In this document: positions 42,861 to 52,496 of the stretch, piece after piece
How the letters are laid out: every line of letters begins with the position of its first letter
Position numbering within the stretch: position 1 is the first letter of the stretch
Assembly (NCBI RefSeq): GCF_900230225.1
Contig: NZ_OCNH01000006.1
Coordinates: 338,692 to 402,691, forward strand
DNA: 64,000 nucleotides
Origin: Spirosoma fluviale
Lineage (GTDB): Bacteria > Bacteroidota > Bacteroidia > Cytophagales > Spirosomataceae
Direction: 5' to 3'
The notes under the pieces: model-generated
What the model saw: only the letters and a program-made list of their open reading frames with translations
Told to the model about the DNA's origin: nothing
Databases searched by the model: none
Translations under genes and position numbers: made by a program

Positions 42861-43343
42861 TTAACTCATAGTTTCAGCACCGGCATGAACGCCAAAAGTT
42901 TCTGTGAAATATTTTTTTGTAAGTTCATTATCTATTGGTGCATTACAATTAGTTGTACAACCTGCCTTTTTGAATGCTGTATACCAGGGCGAATTTTCTA
43001 AATGAGTCCAGTTCGCCAATTTAATAGGATCAATATCTTTAGTAATATCCCAAACAGCTCCTAACACATCAAGTGTCTGTTTATCAGGTTCAATATTGCC
43101 TGAGGGTTGTGGACTTGTGATCGGGCGGCTACCCCATTCTTTGAAGCGTTGATAAACCGAACTAACAACGGGACCATATTGCCACGCTTCTACTTCCTCC
43201 TTAAGTAACGGGTTGTCAGTCAAAGCCAGATGCAGGCCGTTGGCAAAATATAGCATCTTCTGCAACTTCATGTGAGTGACAGGTGCATCTTTGAGAATGC
43301 CTAAATTCACAAAGTAGTTGGCTATATATATTGCGTCGAACAT
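42861..43343 (-). CDS. Panacea/SocA-like (DUF4065) domain protein, antitoxin candidate
   Basis: A 160-residue protein with the full Panacea (SocA-like) domain: AIYIANYFVNLGI, VTHMKLQKMLYFANGLHLAL, then EVEAWQYGPVVSSVYQRFKEWG. Proteins with this domain act as antitoxins for several unrelated toxins (PanAT systems) and as proteolytic adaptor antitoxins (SocA). The gene is visibly more AT-rich than its flanks. It heads a two-gene unit with the membrane protein. The C-terminus has two Cys (CTTNC). Confidence 0.85.
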   Translation of the reverse strand: MFDAIYIANYFVNLGILKDAPVTHMKLQKMLYFANGLHLALTDNPLLKEEVEAWQYGPVVSSVYQRFKEWGSRPITSPQPSGNIEPDKQTLDVLGAVWDITKDIDPIKLANWTHLENSPWYTAFKKAGCTTNCNAPIDNELTKKYFTETFGVHAGAETMS

Positions 43344-43543
43344 GGCCTTAGAGAATAAAAAACAACTGATTACCTGAAAGAAACGATTTTTTTAGTTTTT
43401 TGGTGCTAGTCCCCCTTTCAACCTTTCGTGTTACAGGTAGCTGTCGCAAGTTCAAGATTCCAGCCTAATAATCAAAGACTTAAAGAGACTAATCGTTTAA
43501 TTTTGGCTAATTAATTCATTCACTGTTAACCCTTTGAGTTAAG

Positions 43544-43595
43544 TAGCCGAATGCTAAATTGAAGCAGTTAATCGCTTCAATTTAGCCTTCGGCTA
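43544..43595 (-). terminator. Cyclophilin terminator, 21-bp arms
   Basis: The arms 43544-43564 and 43575-43595 pair with one mismatch around a 10-base loop, 18 bp after the cyclophilin stop on the minus strand. The gap 43344-43543 between this hairpin and the Panacea gene shows nothing else recognisable. Confidence 0.7.
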
Positions 43596-43613
43596 CGCGG
43601 CCTTCCGGCCACG

Positions 43614-44057
43614 TTACGCTTCCTCTTCAATTACCGTAATGCTGGTAATTTTATCGCCCTGCTTAATCTGGTCGATTACGTCCAGACCGTCTACAACTTT
43701 ACCGAAAACAGTGTGGTTGCGGTCGAGGTGGGCAGTGTTCTGCCGGTTGTGGCAGATGAAAAACTGCGAGCCACCCGTGTTACGTCCTGCGTGAGCCATC
43801 GACAGAACACCGCGGTCGTGGTATTGATTATCGCCGGTCAGTTCGCAGTCGATGGTGTAACCCGGCCCACCTGCTCCGGTGCCGGTTGGGTCGCCCCCCT
43901 GAATCATGAAGTTGGGGATAACCCGGTGAAACTTAACGCCGTCGTAAAATCCCTTCTTGGCTAACGTAATAAAATTATCAACCGCTTTGGGCGCATCTTT
44001 CTCGAAAAATTCGATAAGCATCGTCCCCTTGTCGGTATTCATCTGTGCCTTTGGCAT
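43614..44057 (-). CDS. Peptidyl-prolyl cis-trans isomerase, cyclophilin type
   Basis: A 147-residue cytoplasmic cyclophilin with no signal peptide. Active-site segments: KFHRVIPNFMIQGGDPTGTG (Arg and Phe-Met-Gln), GVLSMAHAGRNTGGSQFFI, HLDRNHTVFGKV. Minimal bacterial length. A minus-strand TAATTTTG -7 element covers 44088 to 44081, 24 bp before the start. Single gene. Confidence 0.95.
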   Translation of the reverse strand: MPKAQMNTDKGTMLIEFFEKDAPKAVDNFITLAKKGFYDGVKFHRVIPNFMIQGGDPTGTGAGGPGYTIDCELTGDNQYHDRGVLSMAHAGRNTGGSQFFICHNRQNTAHLDRNHTVFGKVVDGLDVIDQIKQGDKITSITVIEEEA

Positions 44058-44356
44058 AACTCAAATTGATTTGTTTGTTACAAAATTAAGAGGATTTCCC
44101 GTCAATAGCAGATTGGTACAGTCCATCCGTCTACTTTAACAAAAAAGTTGTCATAACAATTTATTCTTCGAATAAGTCAATTATTAAGATTCGTTTTTTT
44201 GGAATAATCCAACTAAATTGCCTGATGGTAAGTTAGAAACGGTACTTCATCGCCTTTGACTTCTTGGATTTATGCAATTATACGTTGCTCTTTCTACCTG
44301 ACTGAGTAGTAGTACATGCGCAGTATTCGCTAAATTTCTGATTTTGTTGGCTCATC

Positions 44357-47300
44357 ATGTGGATTGTACGCCTGGCGCTTGAAAAAAAATATACCATCGC
44401 TGTCATGGCGTTGCTTATCATGATTATGGGCGGGTTGGCCGTTATCCAAATGCCAACCGACATCTTTCCGAGAATCAATATTCCGGTCGTTTCAGTCATC
44501 TGGGGCTATACCGGTCTGTCGACCAACGAAATGGAGAAGATGATCACCAACTTCTCCGAAACCTCCCTCATCAATAACGTTAGCGACATCCAGCGGCTCG
44601 AATCGCAGACGTATAATGGGACTGCCGTTCTGAAGATTTACTTTCAGCCAACCGTCAAGATTGAAGAGGCACTGGCGCAGGTGACGGCTATTTCGCAGAC
44701 AATCCTGGTTCGAATGCCGCCCGGTACGCAACCGCCCCTCATTGTCCGATACAACGCCACCGACGTTCCTGTTCTCCAGCTCGGCCTTTCATCCGACAGC
44801 CTGACCGAGGCTCAAATCACCGACTACGCCCAAACGCGGGTTCGACCACAAATCTCGACTGTGCCGGGAAGCCGACTCTCGCAGGGATTTGGTGGAAAGA
44901 GCCGCCAGATTGCGGTCGATCTGGACCCCGACCAGATGGTGGCCTATAATGTCACGCCCGAAGAAGTAACGAATGCCGTTGCTGCCCAGAATCTAACCCT
45001 GCCCGGCGGCTCGCTCCGGCTGGCCGAGCGGGAATACAACATCCGCCTGAACTCCAAACCGGATGTGATCAATACCCTCAACGATATTCCCATTAAAACA
45101 ATCGGCGGTACAACCGTGCACATGCGCGATGTGGCCAATGTACACGATGGCGCGGCTGTTCAGTCTAATATTGTGAAGCAGGACGGCAGCAAAGGGGTGC
45201 TGATGCGGATCGTGAAAACGGGAAATGCATCGACCACCGAGATTGTCGATAAGATCAAGAACCAGATTTTACCTACCGTACGCGCTGCGGCTCCCTCGAA
45301 CCTGCGCGTCGAAGCCCTGTTCGACCAGTCGGTGTTTGTGCGGGCATCCATCAAAGGGGTGCTGGTGGAAGGACTAATTGCCGCTTTGCTGACGGCAGGG
45401 CTGATTCTGCTCTTTCTGGGAAGCTGGCGCAGTACGCTCATCGTGGCTATCTCGATTCCGCTGTCGATTCTGGCGTCGCTGATTGTGTTGTACCTCCTTG
45501 GCGAAACGCTGAACATTCAAACGCTGGGCGGGTTGGCGCTGGCCATCGGTATTCTGGTCGATGACGCCACGGTTACTATTGAAAATATTCACCGAAACGA
45601 AGAGCTGGGATTACCGCTGCGGCAGGCCATTCTGGAAGGGGCGCAGCAGATTGCTACCCCAACGCTGGTATCGACGCTCACCATCTGTATCGTGTTTACG
45701 TCGGTGCTATTTCTCGAAGGTCCGGCGCGTTTCCTATTTGGCCCCCTTGCCGAAGCGGTGGTATTTGCCATGCTGGCTTCGTATATACTATCCCGTACGT
45801 TAGTGCCCGCTCTGGCCGATTTAATGCTGCGTGGCGAAACGCAGCATGGTCATGCGGAGGGTAAACGGCCAAACGCTTTCGCACGATTTTATAACCGCTT
45901 CAATGCGGGTTTCGACCGGTTTCAGGCGCGTTACATTCGGGCGCTGGAGTGGGTGCTGGCTAACCGGCGGACGGTGTTCGCTGTTTTTCTGGTGGTTGTC
46001 GTGTTTACGTTTGTGCTGCTTCCTTTCGTTGGCCGGGATTTCTTTCCGCAGGTGGATGGTGGCCAGATAAAGCTTCACCTGCGTGCTCCGGTAGGCTCCC
46101 GACTGGAATATACCGAACAAATTGCCGCCCAAACCACCGAAATCGTTCGTGAAGTTATTCCGGAAGAGGAAGTAAGCTCGGTGATCAGCAACATCGGTCT
46201 GACATCGGAGCGGTATAACTTTTTCTTCTCGGATAACTCGACCGCCAGTTCGGCGGATGCCGAATTGCTGATTTCCCTAAGTGAAGATCGGGAGAACCCA
46301 ACCATCGACTACGTTCGCGAACTCCGGGCCCGACTGCGCGAGGAGATGCCCGACGTAACGTACTTTTTTCTGCCCGCCGATATCGTCAGTCAGATTCTGA
46401 ACTTTGGTCTGACGGCTGCCATCGATGTGCAGGTGTCCGGTTTCGACCGGGCGAACAACCTCAAAGTAGCCCGAGAGCTGGAGCAGAAAATAGCCCAGGT
46501 GCCCGGTGCCGTGGATGTACACCTCCATCAGGTGCTGGATGCGCCCGAACTCTTTCTGTCGGTCGACCGGGAGCGGGCCGGGCAACTGGGCCTCACCGAA
46601 CAGCGGGTGGCAACTAACCTCAATATTTCACTGAGCGGTACCGGCCAAACCCGACCGAACTTCTGGCCTGATCCAAATACAGGCTTTCCGTACATCATTG
46701 CGGTACAAACGCCACCCTACAAGCTGGACTCCTACGATAAGTTACTGCAAACACCCGTTGCACCGGGTCAGGCCGACCGGTCCACGCCCCAACTGCTGAG
46801 CAACGTGATGACCATGAAGCGCACCACGGCACCGGTCATCATCAACCGGGTCAACACCCAGCCGAGTTACGATGTATATGCTTCGGTAGAAAAAACGGAT
46901 CTGGGGTCGGTGGCCAAAGCGTTGGAAGAAATTACGGCCGAATACAAAACACAACTCAAGCCCGGTAACGTCATTTCGATTCGCGGGCAGGTGGAAAGCA
47001 TGGAAAGTGCCTTTAGCCGATTGGGTCTGGGCATTGTCTTTGCGGCCTTGCTGGTGTATCTGCTCATGGTGGTCAACTTTCAGTCGTTCCGCTATCCGTT
47101 CATCATTATCACCGCCCTGCCGGGTGCTTTGTGCGGCATGGTGTGGATGTTGTTCCTGACGGGCACAACGTTCAGTATTCCGTCGCTCATGGGGGCCATC
47201 ATGAGTGTGGGTGTCGCCACGGCCAACAGTATTCTGCTGGTCAGCTTTGCCAAAGACCACCTCCCCGAAGTGGGCGGGAATGCCTACGAAGCCGCTCTCG

Positions 47301-47515
47301 AAGCGGGTCGAACACGCCTGCGCCCCATTATCATGACCGCCATCGCCATGATTATCGGTATGCTGCCGATGTCGCTGGGGCTGGGTGAAGGTGGAGAACA
47401 AAACGCTCCGCTGGGCCGGGCGGTAATTGGCGGCCTGCTGCTGGCTACCTTTACCACACTCCTCTTTGTTCCTGTTGTATTCAGCTATCTGGCTCGCAAA
47501 CCCAAGTCCGTTTAA
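44357..47515 (+). CDS. RND efflux transporter permease (AcrB/Mdt-like)
   Basis: A 1052-residue inner-membrane proton-driven pump with 12 membrane helices and two large periplasmic loops. Marks: N-terminal IVRLALEKKYTIAVMALLIM and IQMPTDIFPRINIPVVSV; the helix-4 proton relay ALAIGILVDDATVTIENIHRN (Asp pair, about residue 395); RDFFPQVDGGQIKLHLRAP after helix 7; and late GVATANSILLVSFAKD. It belongs to the hydrophobe/amphiphile or multidrug class, not the heavy-metal class with three charged residues. First gene of an efflux operon. Confidence 0.94.
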   Translation: MWIVRLALEKKYTIAVMALLIMIMGGLAVIQMPTDIFPRINIPVVSVIWGYTGLSTNEMEKMITNFSETSLINNVSDIQRLESQTYNGTAVLKIYFQPTVKIEEALAQVTAISQTILVRMPPGTQPPLIVRYNATDVPVLQLGLSSDSLTEAQITDYAQTRVRPQISTVPGSRLSQGFGGKSRQIAVDLDPDQMVAYNVTPEEVTNAVAAQNLTLPGGSLRLAEREYNIRLNSKPDVINTLNDIPIKTIGGTTVHMRDVANVHDGAAVQSNIVKQDGSKGVLMRIVKTGNASTTEIVDKIKNQILPTVRAAAPSNLRVEALFDQSVFVRASIKGVLVEGLIAALLTAGLILLFLGSWRSTLIVAISIPLSILASLIVLYLLGETLNIQTLGGLALAIGILVDDATVTIENIHRNEELGLPLRQAILEGAQQIATPTLVSTLTICIVFTSVLFLEGPARFLFGPLAEAVVFAMLASYILSRTLVPALADLMLRGETQHGHAEGKRPNAFARFYNRFNAGFDRFQARYIRALEWVLANRRTVFAVFLVVVVFTFVLLPFVGRDFFPQVDGGQIKLHLRAPVGSRLEYTEQIAAQTTEIVREVIPEEEVSSVISNIGLTSERYNFFFSDNSTASSADAELLISLSEDRENPTIDYVRELRARLREEMPDVTYFFLPADIVSQILNFGLTAAIDVQVSGFDRANNLKVARELEQKIAQVPGAVDVHLHQVLDAPELFLSVDRERAGQLGLTEQRVATNLNISLSGTGQTRPNFWPDPNTGFPYIIAVQTPPYKLDSYDKLLQTPVAPGQADRSTPQLLSNVMTMKRTTAPVIINRVNTQPSYDVYASVEKTDLGSVAKALEEITAEYKTQLKPGNVISIRGQVESMESAFSRLGLGIVFAALLVYLLMVVNFQSFRYPFIIITALPGALCGMVWMLFLTGTTFSIPSLMGAIMSVGVATANSILLVSFAKDHLPEVGGNAYEAALEAGRTRLRPIIMTAIAMIIGMLPMSLGLGEGGEQNAPLGRAVIGGLLLATFTTLLFVPVVFSYLARKPKSV

Positions 47516-47811
47516 TGAACCTCATCTACCATATTGTTTCAGCCGCCGACTGGCAACAGCAGGAAAGCACGTCTACCTACGAAGCGCCCAGTCTGCAAAC
47601 GGAAGGGTTCATCCACCTGTCCACTAAAGAACAGGTGGCGGGAACGTTGAGCCGCTATTATCAAAACGTACCCGATTTGTTGCTGTTGCACGTCGATACC
47701 AGCAAGCTGACCAGTGAACTGAAGTACGAACTGGCTACCAATAACGAAGCTTTTCCACACCTTTACGGGCCGCTTAACAAAGACGCCGTAGTTCATGTCG
47801 AAATTTTATAA
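47515..47811 (+). CDS. DUF952 family protein
   Basis: A 98-residue cytoplasmic protein: IYHIVSAADWQQQE, the conserved EGFIHLSTKEQVAGTLSRYY, LLLLHVDTSKL, and FPHLYGPLNKDAVVHVEIL. This is the complete DUF952 fold, distantly related to ADP-ribosyl-transfer type folds; its activity is unknown. The ATG overlaps the stop of the permease gene by one base, so it is translationally coupled inside the efflux operon, an odd position for a soluble protein. Confidence 0.88.
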   Translation: MNLIYHIVSAADWQQQESTSTYEAPSLQTEGFIHLSTKEQVAGTLSRYYQNVPDLLLLHVDTSKLTSELKYELATNNEAFPHLYGPLNKDAVVHVEIL

Positions 47812-47897
47812 ATGAACGGAAGCCGCGCTTTTTTGATAGGCTGCCGATAACGTCGCTACGCTACCCATAACCTGAATACATTAGTCAATCTTACTAC

Positions 47898-48998
47898 ATG
47901 AAAGCACTTCGCATCCTAATTCCTCTTTTGCTGTTGGTGGCTGTGTTCGTCTTTTTCGGCGTATTGCCCCGGATGCGTAATACGCAGCAACTGAAAGCGG
48001 CCGTTTCGGAGGAAAAGAGCCGCGTCCCAATTGTGACTGCGGTGCCGCTCAAACGCTCGTCCGATACAACCGGCCTTACCTTGCCCGGCCAGATACAACC
48101 CTTCCGGCAAACGCCCCTCTACGCCCGCACGCAGGGCTTTCTGCGCCGGTGGTATGTAGACATTGGCGGACAGGTGAAACAGGGTCAACTGCTGGCTACC
48201 ATCGACGTGCCCGAACTGGACCAGGACATTGCCCGCGCCAAAGCTGATCTACAATTGACTCAAATTAATCTCGATCGCCTGAAAAGCGTTCAGTTGCCCG
48301 GTGCCATTGCCCAGCAGGATGTTGATACACGCCGGTCGGCGGTGACGGTAGCGGAAGCCAATGTGGGCCGATTGCAGGCGCTGAAAAACCTGCAACAGAT
48401 TCGGGCACCCTTCAGCGGAATCATCACCAGCCGGACGGCCGAAAACGGGACACTGGTATCGCCCGGAACGGGGCAGCCGTTGTTCACACTCTCGGAAGTG
48501 GGTTCGCTGCGGGTATTTGTGGATGTGCCGCAAACATATTACCAATACATGAAGATCGGAATGCCCGCTACGGTTACAATTCCTGAGTTGAAAAATCAGA
48601 CTTTCCAGGGAAAAGTTATGCATACATCGGGAGCGTTACGCAGCGATTCGCGAACACTGCTGGCCGAGGTCGTGATTCCGAATGCCAACCAAAGCTTACC
48701 CGCCGGGCTCTACAGCCTGGTGAAGTTCGATATGATTGCCGCCCAGGCTCCCGTATTGATTCCGGCGAATGCCTTGCAGATAACCCCCGATGGGCCGCGA
48801 GTGGTAGTAGTCGACAGTACACAGCGGGTTCATTTTGTACCGATTAAACTTGGTCGCGATTATGGTACAACGCTCGAAGCCGTAAGTGGCCTGACCGGGC
48901 AGGAGTTAGTTGTCACCAATCCAAACGACCGCCTGCGGGATGGTCAGAAAGTAAGATTTCGGAAAGCCCCAGCCGAAAAAATCATAGTTCAACGATGA
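47898..48998 (+). CDS. RND efflux periplasmic adaptor (membrane fusion protein)
   Basis: A 366-residue adaptor linking permease and TolC channel. N-terminal membrane anchor (about 4-22 RILIPLLLLVAVFVFFGVL). Lipoyl half-motifs TQGFLRRWYVDIGGQVKQGQLLA and IRAPFSGIITSRTAENGTLVSPG flank a short alpha-hairpin (about 105-150). Beta-barrel and membrane-proximal domains follow. It overlaps the TolC gene by 4 bp. Confidence 0.93.
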   Translation: MKALRILIPLLLLVAVFVFFGVLPRMRNTQQLKAAVSEEKSRVPIVTAVPLKRSSDTTGLTLPGQIQPFRQTPLYARTQGFLRRWYVDIGGQVKQGQLLATIDVPELDQDIARAKADLQLTQINLDRLKSVQLPGAIAQQDVDTRRSAVTVAEANVGRLQALKNLQQIRAPFSGIITSRTAENGTLVSPGTGQPLFTLSEVGSLRVFVDVPQTYYQYMKIGMPATVTIPELKNQTFQGKVMHTSGALRSDSRTLLAEVVIPNANQSLPAGLYSLVKFDMIAAQAPVLIPANALQITPDGPRVVVVDSTQRVHFVPIKLGRDYGTTLEAVSGLTGQELVVTNPNDRLRDGQKVRFRKAPAEKIIVQR

Positions 48999-50473
48999 TG
49001 AAATTGTTTCGTAGTGTATTCGTTTTAAGCCTTTTCGTCGCTCAGGTCAACGCGCAGACGACCCCGCTCAACGCACCGGGCGGTTCGGTTACCATTCAGC
49101 CGGGAACCGGACCGGCCAATACGCCGGGAACCGTACAGCCGCAGGCAGCAAGCCCCCTTGGGAATGCAACGCCTACGGTGGCGGCTACTGATCTGGTGCC
49201 AACGCTTACAACCAGTGGCTTTCGGAGGTTTGGCGACCCGATGCTGGAGGCATTGATTCAGGAAGGTCTGGACAATAGCCCGAACCTCCGGGCCGCCCTC
49301 AGCCGACTGGAGGAATCACGGATTCGGGTTCGTATCGCGCAGTCCTTTTTGTCGCCTTCGCTCCGAAGTTCTGCTCTGATCACAACCCAGAGCCTGTCCG
49401 AACGGCGTCCGCTTTCGATACCCAATCAGGTCGATTTACTGCCCCGGTTTCAGTTGAATACGTTTCAGTTGCTGCCCGTCGATGCGAGTTATGAGCTGGA
49501 CCTGTTCAAGCGGATTCGCAGCGGGATTGCCGTTGCCAACTTACAGGCGCAGGCCAGTGACGCTGATTTTCAGTCATTCCGGCTTTCGCTGGCGTCGGAC
49601 ATCGCCCGCACCTATATGCTCATTCGCGGAAACGATGCCGAACAGGCCGTTTTTCGTCGGAATATCCAGTCGAGAGATACCACGCTGTCTATTCTTCGCG
49701 AGCGCTTCCGGGTGGGGCTGATCAACCAGATCGACGTACAACGCGCCGAAACAGACTATGCCGGTTTGCAGGTGACGCTCAAAGGGCTGGAACGCGCCCG
49801 AGTCGAGCTGGTGAATGGGCTGGCCCAGCTTTGCGGACAGGACCCCACTATGTTCCAGGTGCCATCCGGTGCCTTGCCCCAAACCATACCGACCTACCCG
49901 TATGCAAGCGTCACATCTGAGCAACTCCAGCGTCGGCCCGATCTGGTGCAGTTTATCCGGCAGAACCAGATTGCCGCTGCGCAGGTAATTCTTCAGCAAG
50001 CCAGTACCCAGCCACGCGTAACGCTGGTTGGCTCGGGCGGGGTTTTGGCGGGTAAAATAGGGAACTGGTTTACACCCAGTGCTGCAACGTACCTCGTTGG
50101 CATCAACGCATCGGTCCCGCTGTATGAAGGTCACCGCGCCCGCCAGAATATAGCTTTGTCGAAACAGCAGACGCAGACCAATCAGCAGGTGTATCTACAG
50201 GCGCTGCAACTTGCCCAGCGCGATGCCGAAACCGCCCTCGACAACCTGACCATGCTTCGTCAGCAAATAGACTTACAGGGCCAAACGCTGACACTGGCCC
50301 GGCGGACGGAGCAGTATAACCGTGAATTGTACGTGCGAGGACTGGCCACTTATCTGGAAGTACTCGATGCCCAGCGAACCATTTTAACGACGGAACAGCA
50401 ACTGGTGCAGCTTCGCAGTCAGGAAGTTCAGTTTGCCGTGGCTCTTTTAAGAACTATTGGCGGAGACTTTTAG
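48995..50473 (+). CDS. TolC-family outer-membrane efflux channel
   Basis: A 492-residue outer-membrane factor. Signal peptide about 1-21 (ending VNAQ), a Pro/Gly/Thr-rich stretch to about residue 75, then two OEP repeats: LIQEGLDNSPNLRAALSRLEE and VPLYEGHRARQNIALSKQQT. The motif YELDLFKRIRSGIAVANLQ and RRPDLVQFIRQNQIAAAQV are typical of the NodT/RND-partner group. No N-terminal lipidated Cys. Last gene of the efflux operon. Confidence 0.93.
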   Translation: MMKLFRSVFVLSLFVAQVNAQTTPLNAPGGSVTIQPGTGPANTPGTVQPQAASPLGNATPTVAATDLVPTLTTSGFRRFGDPMLEALIQEGLDNSPNLRAALSRLEESRIRVRIAQSFLSPSLRSSALITTQSLSERRPLSIPNQVDLLPRFQLNTFQLLPVDASYELDLFKRIRSGIAVANLQAQASDADFQSFRLSLASDIARTYMLIRGNDAEQAVFRRNIQSRDTTLSILRERFRVGLINQIDVQRAETDYAGLQVTLKGLERARVELVNGLAQLCGQDPTMFQVPSGALPQTIPTYPYASVTSEQLQRRPDLVQFIRQNQIAAAQVILQQASTQPRVTLVGSGGVLAGKIGNWFTPSAATYLVGINASVPLYEGHRARQNIALSKQQTQTNQQVYLQALQLAQRDAETALDNLTMLRQQIDLQGQTLTLARRTEQYNRELYVRGLATYLEVLDAQRTILTTEQQLVQLRSQEVQFAVALLRTIGGDF

Positions 50474-50478
50474 AAAGA

Positions 50479-50545
50479 TGTATGATATAGGATGTATTGC
50501 TCTAGTGACCAGCTACATTATACATCCTACATGATATATCCTTTC
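50479..50545. repeat. Imperfect inverted repeat after the efflux operon
   Basis: GATGTATGATATAGGATGTAT (split here only as a description: about 50482-50502) pairs with the segment at about 50522-50545 with three mismatches. It probably acts as the operon terminator. Confidence 0.5.
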
Positions 50546-50630
50546 TGCTGTCCGCTGAATCGTAAATTCACTCCATACTTTATAAATCAAGCAGATAGTT
50601 ACAACTTTGCTGCAAAATAACCCAGTGTCA

Positions 50631-51716
50631 ATGAATCATACGTATGTTGTTATCATGGCGGGAGGTGTCGGAACGCGGTTCTGGCCTTTCAGCCGAACCA
50701 GCTATCCAAAGCAATTCCACGATGTACTCGGCACCGGCCGAACCCTGCTTCAACAAACCGCCGACCGATTTGATGGCGTTTGTCCACCCGAAAATATTTT
50801 TATCGTCACCAGTTCACTCTATAAAGATCTTTGTCAACAGCAACTTCCTCAATTGTCTGATGATCAGGTGCTTTGTGAGCCAATAGCCCGGAATACCGCG
50901 CCTTGTATCGCTTACGCCTGTTATAAAATTGCCCAGCAGGACCCAGAGGCAAACATTGTCGTAGCGCCTGCCGATCATATCATCTTAAAAGAAGAAGAGT
51001 TTAAACGGACGATTCAGACCGCTCTCGATGCCACAAAAGAACAGGATATTCTGGTAACCCTTGGTATCCAGCCAAGTCGGCCAGATACCGGTTACGGCTA
51101 TATTCAGTATGTTTCCGAAGAGGGACAATCGGTTGAAAAATCAGTGCTTCGTCGGGTAAAGACATTCACCGAAAAACCGCACCTGGAACTGGCGCAACAG
51201 TTTCTGGAAAGCGGTGAATTCGTCTGGAATGCCGGTATTTTCGTCTGGAATGCCCAGTCGATTATCAAGGCATTTGAAGCCCATTTACCTGAAGTTGCCG
51301 AGATTTTCGAAGAAGGGAAAGACGCGTACTATACCGAGCGGGAAAAAGTATTTGTCAATAAAGCGTACTCTCTCACCCGAAGCATTTCCATTGACAACGG
51401 TATCATGGAAAAAGCCGATAACGTGTATGTGGTGCTGAGTGATTTCGGTTGGTCGGATCTGGGTACCTGGAAATCGTTGTACGAAGTATCGGACAAGAAC
51501 GATGACCTCAACGTAATTGACGGGCATATTTTATTGTACGATACCAAAAACTGCATCATCAAAACCCCAAAAGATCGGCTGGTAGTCGTTAACGGGCTGG
51601 ATGGCTATATCGTTGCGGAGTACGATAATGTACTCATGATTTGCCGTAAAGAAGAAGAGCAGAAGGTGAAAAGCTTTGTTGCCGACGCTAAAGAAAGGGG
51701 CACGGAGTTTGTATAA
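50631..51716 (+). CDS. Mannose-1-phosphate guanylyltransferase
   Basis: A 361-residue enzyme making GDP-mannose from mannose-1-phosphate and GTP. Nucleotidyl-transferase motifs: VIMAGGVGTRFWPFSRTSYPKQF (residues about 6-28), CEPIARNTAPCIAYA, NIVVAPADHIIL, TLGIQPSRPDTGYGYIQ, FTEKP and FVWNAGIFVW. It is the short form without the C-terminal phosphomannose isomerase domain. The ATG at 50631 starts the fold. GDP-mannose may feed glycan or protein O-glycosylation pathways. Confidence 0.93.
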   Translation: MNHTYVVIMAGGVGTRFWPFSRTSYPKQFHDVLGTGRTLLQQTADRFDGVCPPENIFIVTSSLYKDLCQQQLPQLSDDQVLCEPIARNTAPCIAYACYKIAQQDPEANIVVAPADHIILKEEEFKRTIQTALDATKEQDILVTLGIQPSRPDTGYGYIQYVSEEGQSVEKSVLRRVKTFTEKPHLELAQQFLESGEFVWNAGIFVWNAQSIIKAFEAHLPEVAEIFEEGKDAYYTEREKVFVNKAYSLTRSISIDNGIMEKADNVYVVLSDFGWSDLGTWKSLYEVSDKNDDLNVIDGHILLYDTKNCIIKTPKDRLVVVNGLDGYIVAEYDNVLMICRKEEEQKVKSFVADAKERGTEFV

Positions 51717-51727
51717 AGTCTTTTGTT

Positions 51728-51789
51728 ACGTCTTTTTGTCTTTCCGATGAAGCAGGGCTTCCTCCTTCGTTGGCGAGACAAAAAGACGT
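51728..51789. repeat. Inverted repeat after the guanylyltransferase gene
   Basis: The 14-bp arms 51728-51741 and 51776-51789 (ACGTCTTTTTGTCT and its complement) are perfect. A smaller GAAG-type hairpin lies in the loop. Likely terminator or 3' element. Confidence 0.65.
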
Positions 51790-51864
51790 GACGAGAAGAA
51801 AAAGCCGACGAAACAATGCAGTTAGTACGCTGTTCGTTAGCTTTATGAACCGTTAATTACCCCC

Positions 51865-52437
51865 GTGAGAAAAGTCTTCTACCTGAGTCTGACCCTGTTG
51901 CTGGCCTGCCTGCTGATTGACTGCAAAGACAAGACGGCCAACTTTTCGCCCGGCCCCGGCGATCCCCGGATTACGGGCACATGGCGTCTCGTGGAGCGTT
52001 ATTTTTCCAAAGATTCGATCAAGTCAATTCTGACGGTCAACCTGAATGTCCGGCACGATACTATCTTGGTGACGGTGGGCGGGCAAACGGTGTGGAAAGA
52101 CACGACGATTACGAAGCTCGATACAATCTTTGTTCGGCGCGACACCTCCTTCTATAAAACCCAGCTCTATCCCGCTGTTCCACCACAAACCCTCACTTTT
52201 GGTGCTGATGGCCAGGTTTCGTCTAATGGTAACGAAATGACCTATTACCGGTCTATCAAGAATTTTAGAGTAGACGCTACCTACCCCGATAGCCTTTTTG
52301 TTAATTTCTTCATCAGTACCAACGGGGCAACCATTCCCGTTCCACAACGACTCGTCGTGCAGCAGGATATGCTCATGCTGTTGTCGAACTGTAATCAGCT
52401 GCAGCCCTGCTACTCTAAATTCGTACGGGTAAAGTGA
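51865..52437 (+). CDS. Hypothetical lipoprotein, lipocalin-like
   Basis: A 190-residue protein. GTG is the likely start since no in-frame ATG fits. SPII signal with Cys at about residue 20 (LLIDC). The mature part begins ITGTWRLVERYFSKDS, the opening strand typical of small lipocalin-like lipoproteins of Bacteroidota, followed by beta strands (DTILVTVGGQTVWKDT, LTFGADGQVSS). C-terminal CNQLQPCYSKFVRV may hold a disulfide. Function unknown. Confidence 0.75.
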   Translation: MRKVFYLSLTLLLACLLIDCKDKTANFSPGPGDPRITGTWRLVERYFSKDSIKSILTVNLNVRHDTILVTVGGQTVWKDTTITKLDTIFVRRDTSFYKTQLYPAVPPQTLTFGADGQVSSNGNEMTYYRSIKNFRVDATYPDSLFVNFFISTNGATIPVPQRLVVQQDMLMLLSNCNQLQPCYSKFVRVK

Positions 52438-52496
52438 GGAATTATGCCAGATAGGCCGCATTTTTGATTCTGGAATCAACAACACAACTTGCGGGT

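Noticed and set aside
46742..47401. 219-residue frame antisense to the RND permease
   Set aside because: Low-complexity His/Gln/Arg composition typical of an antisense frame of a membrane protein gene.
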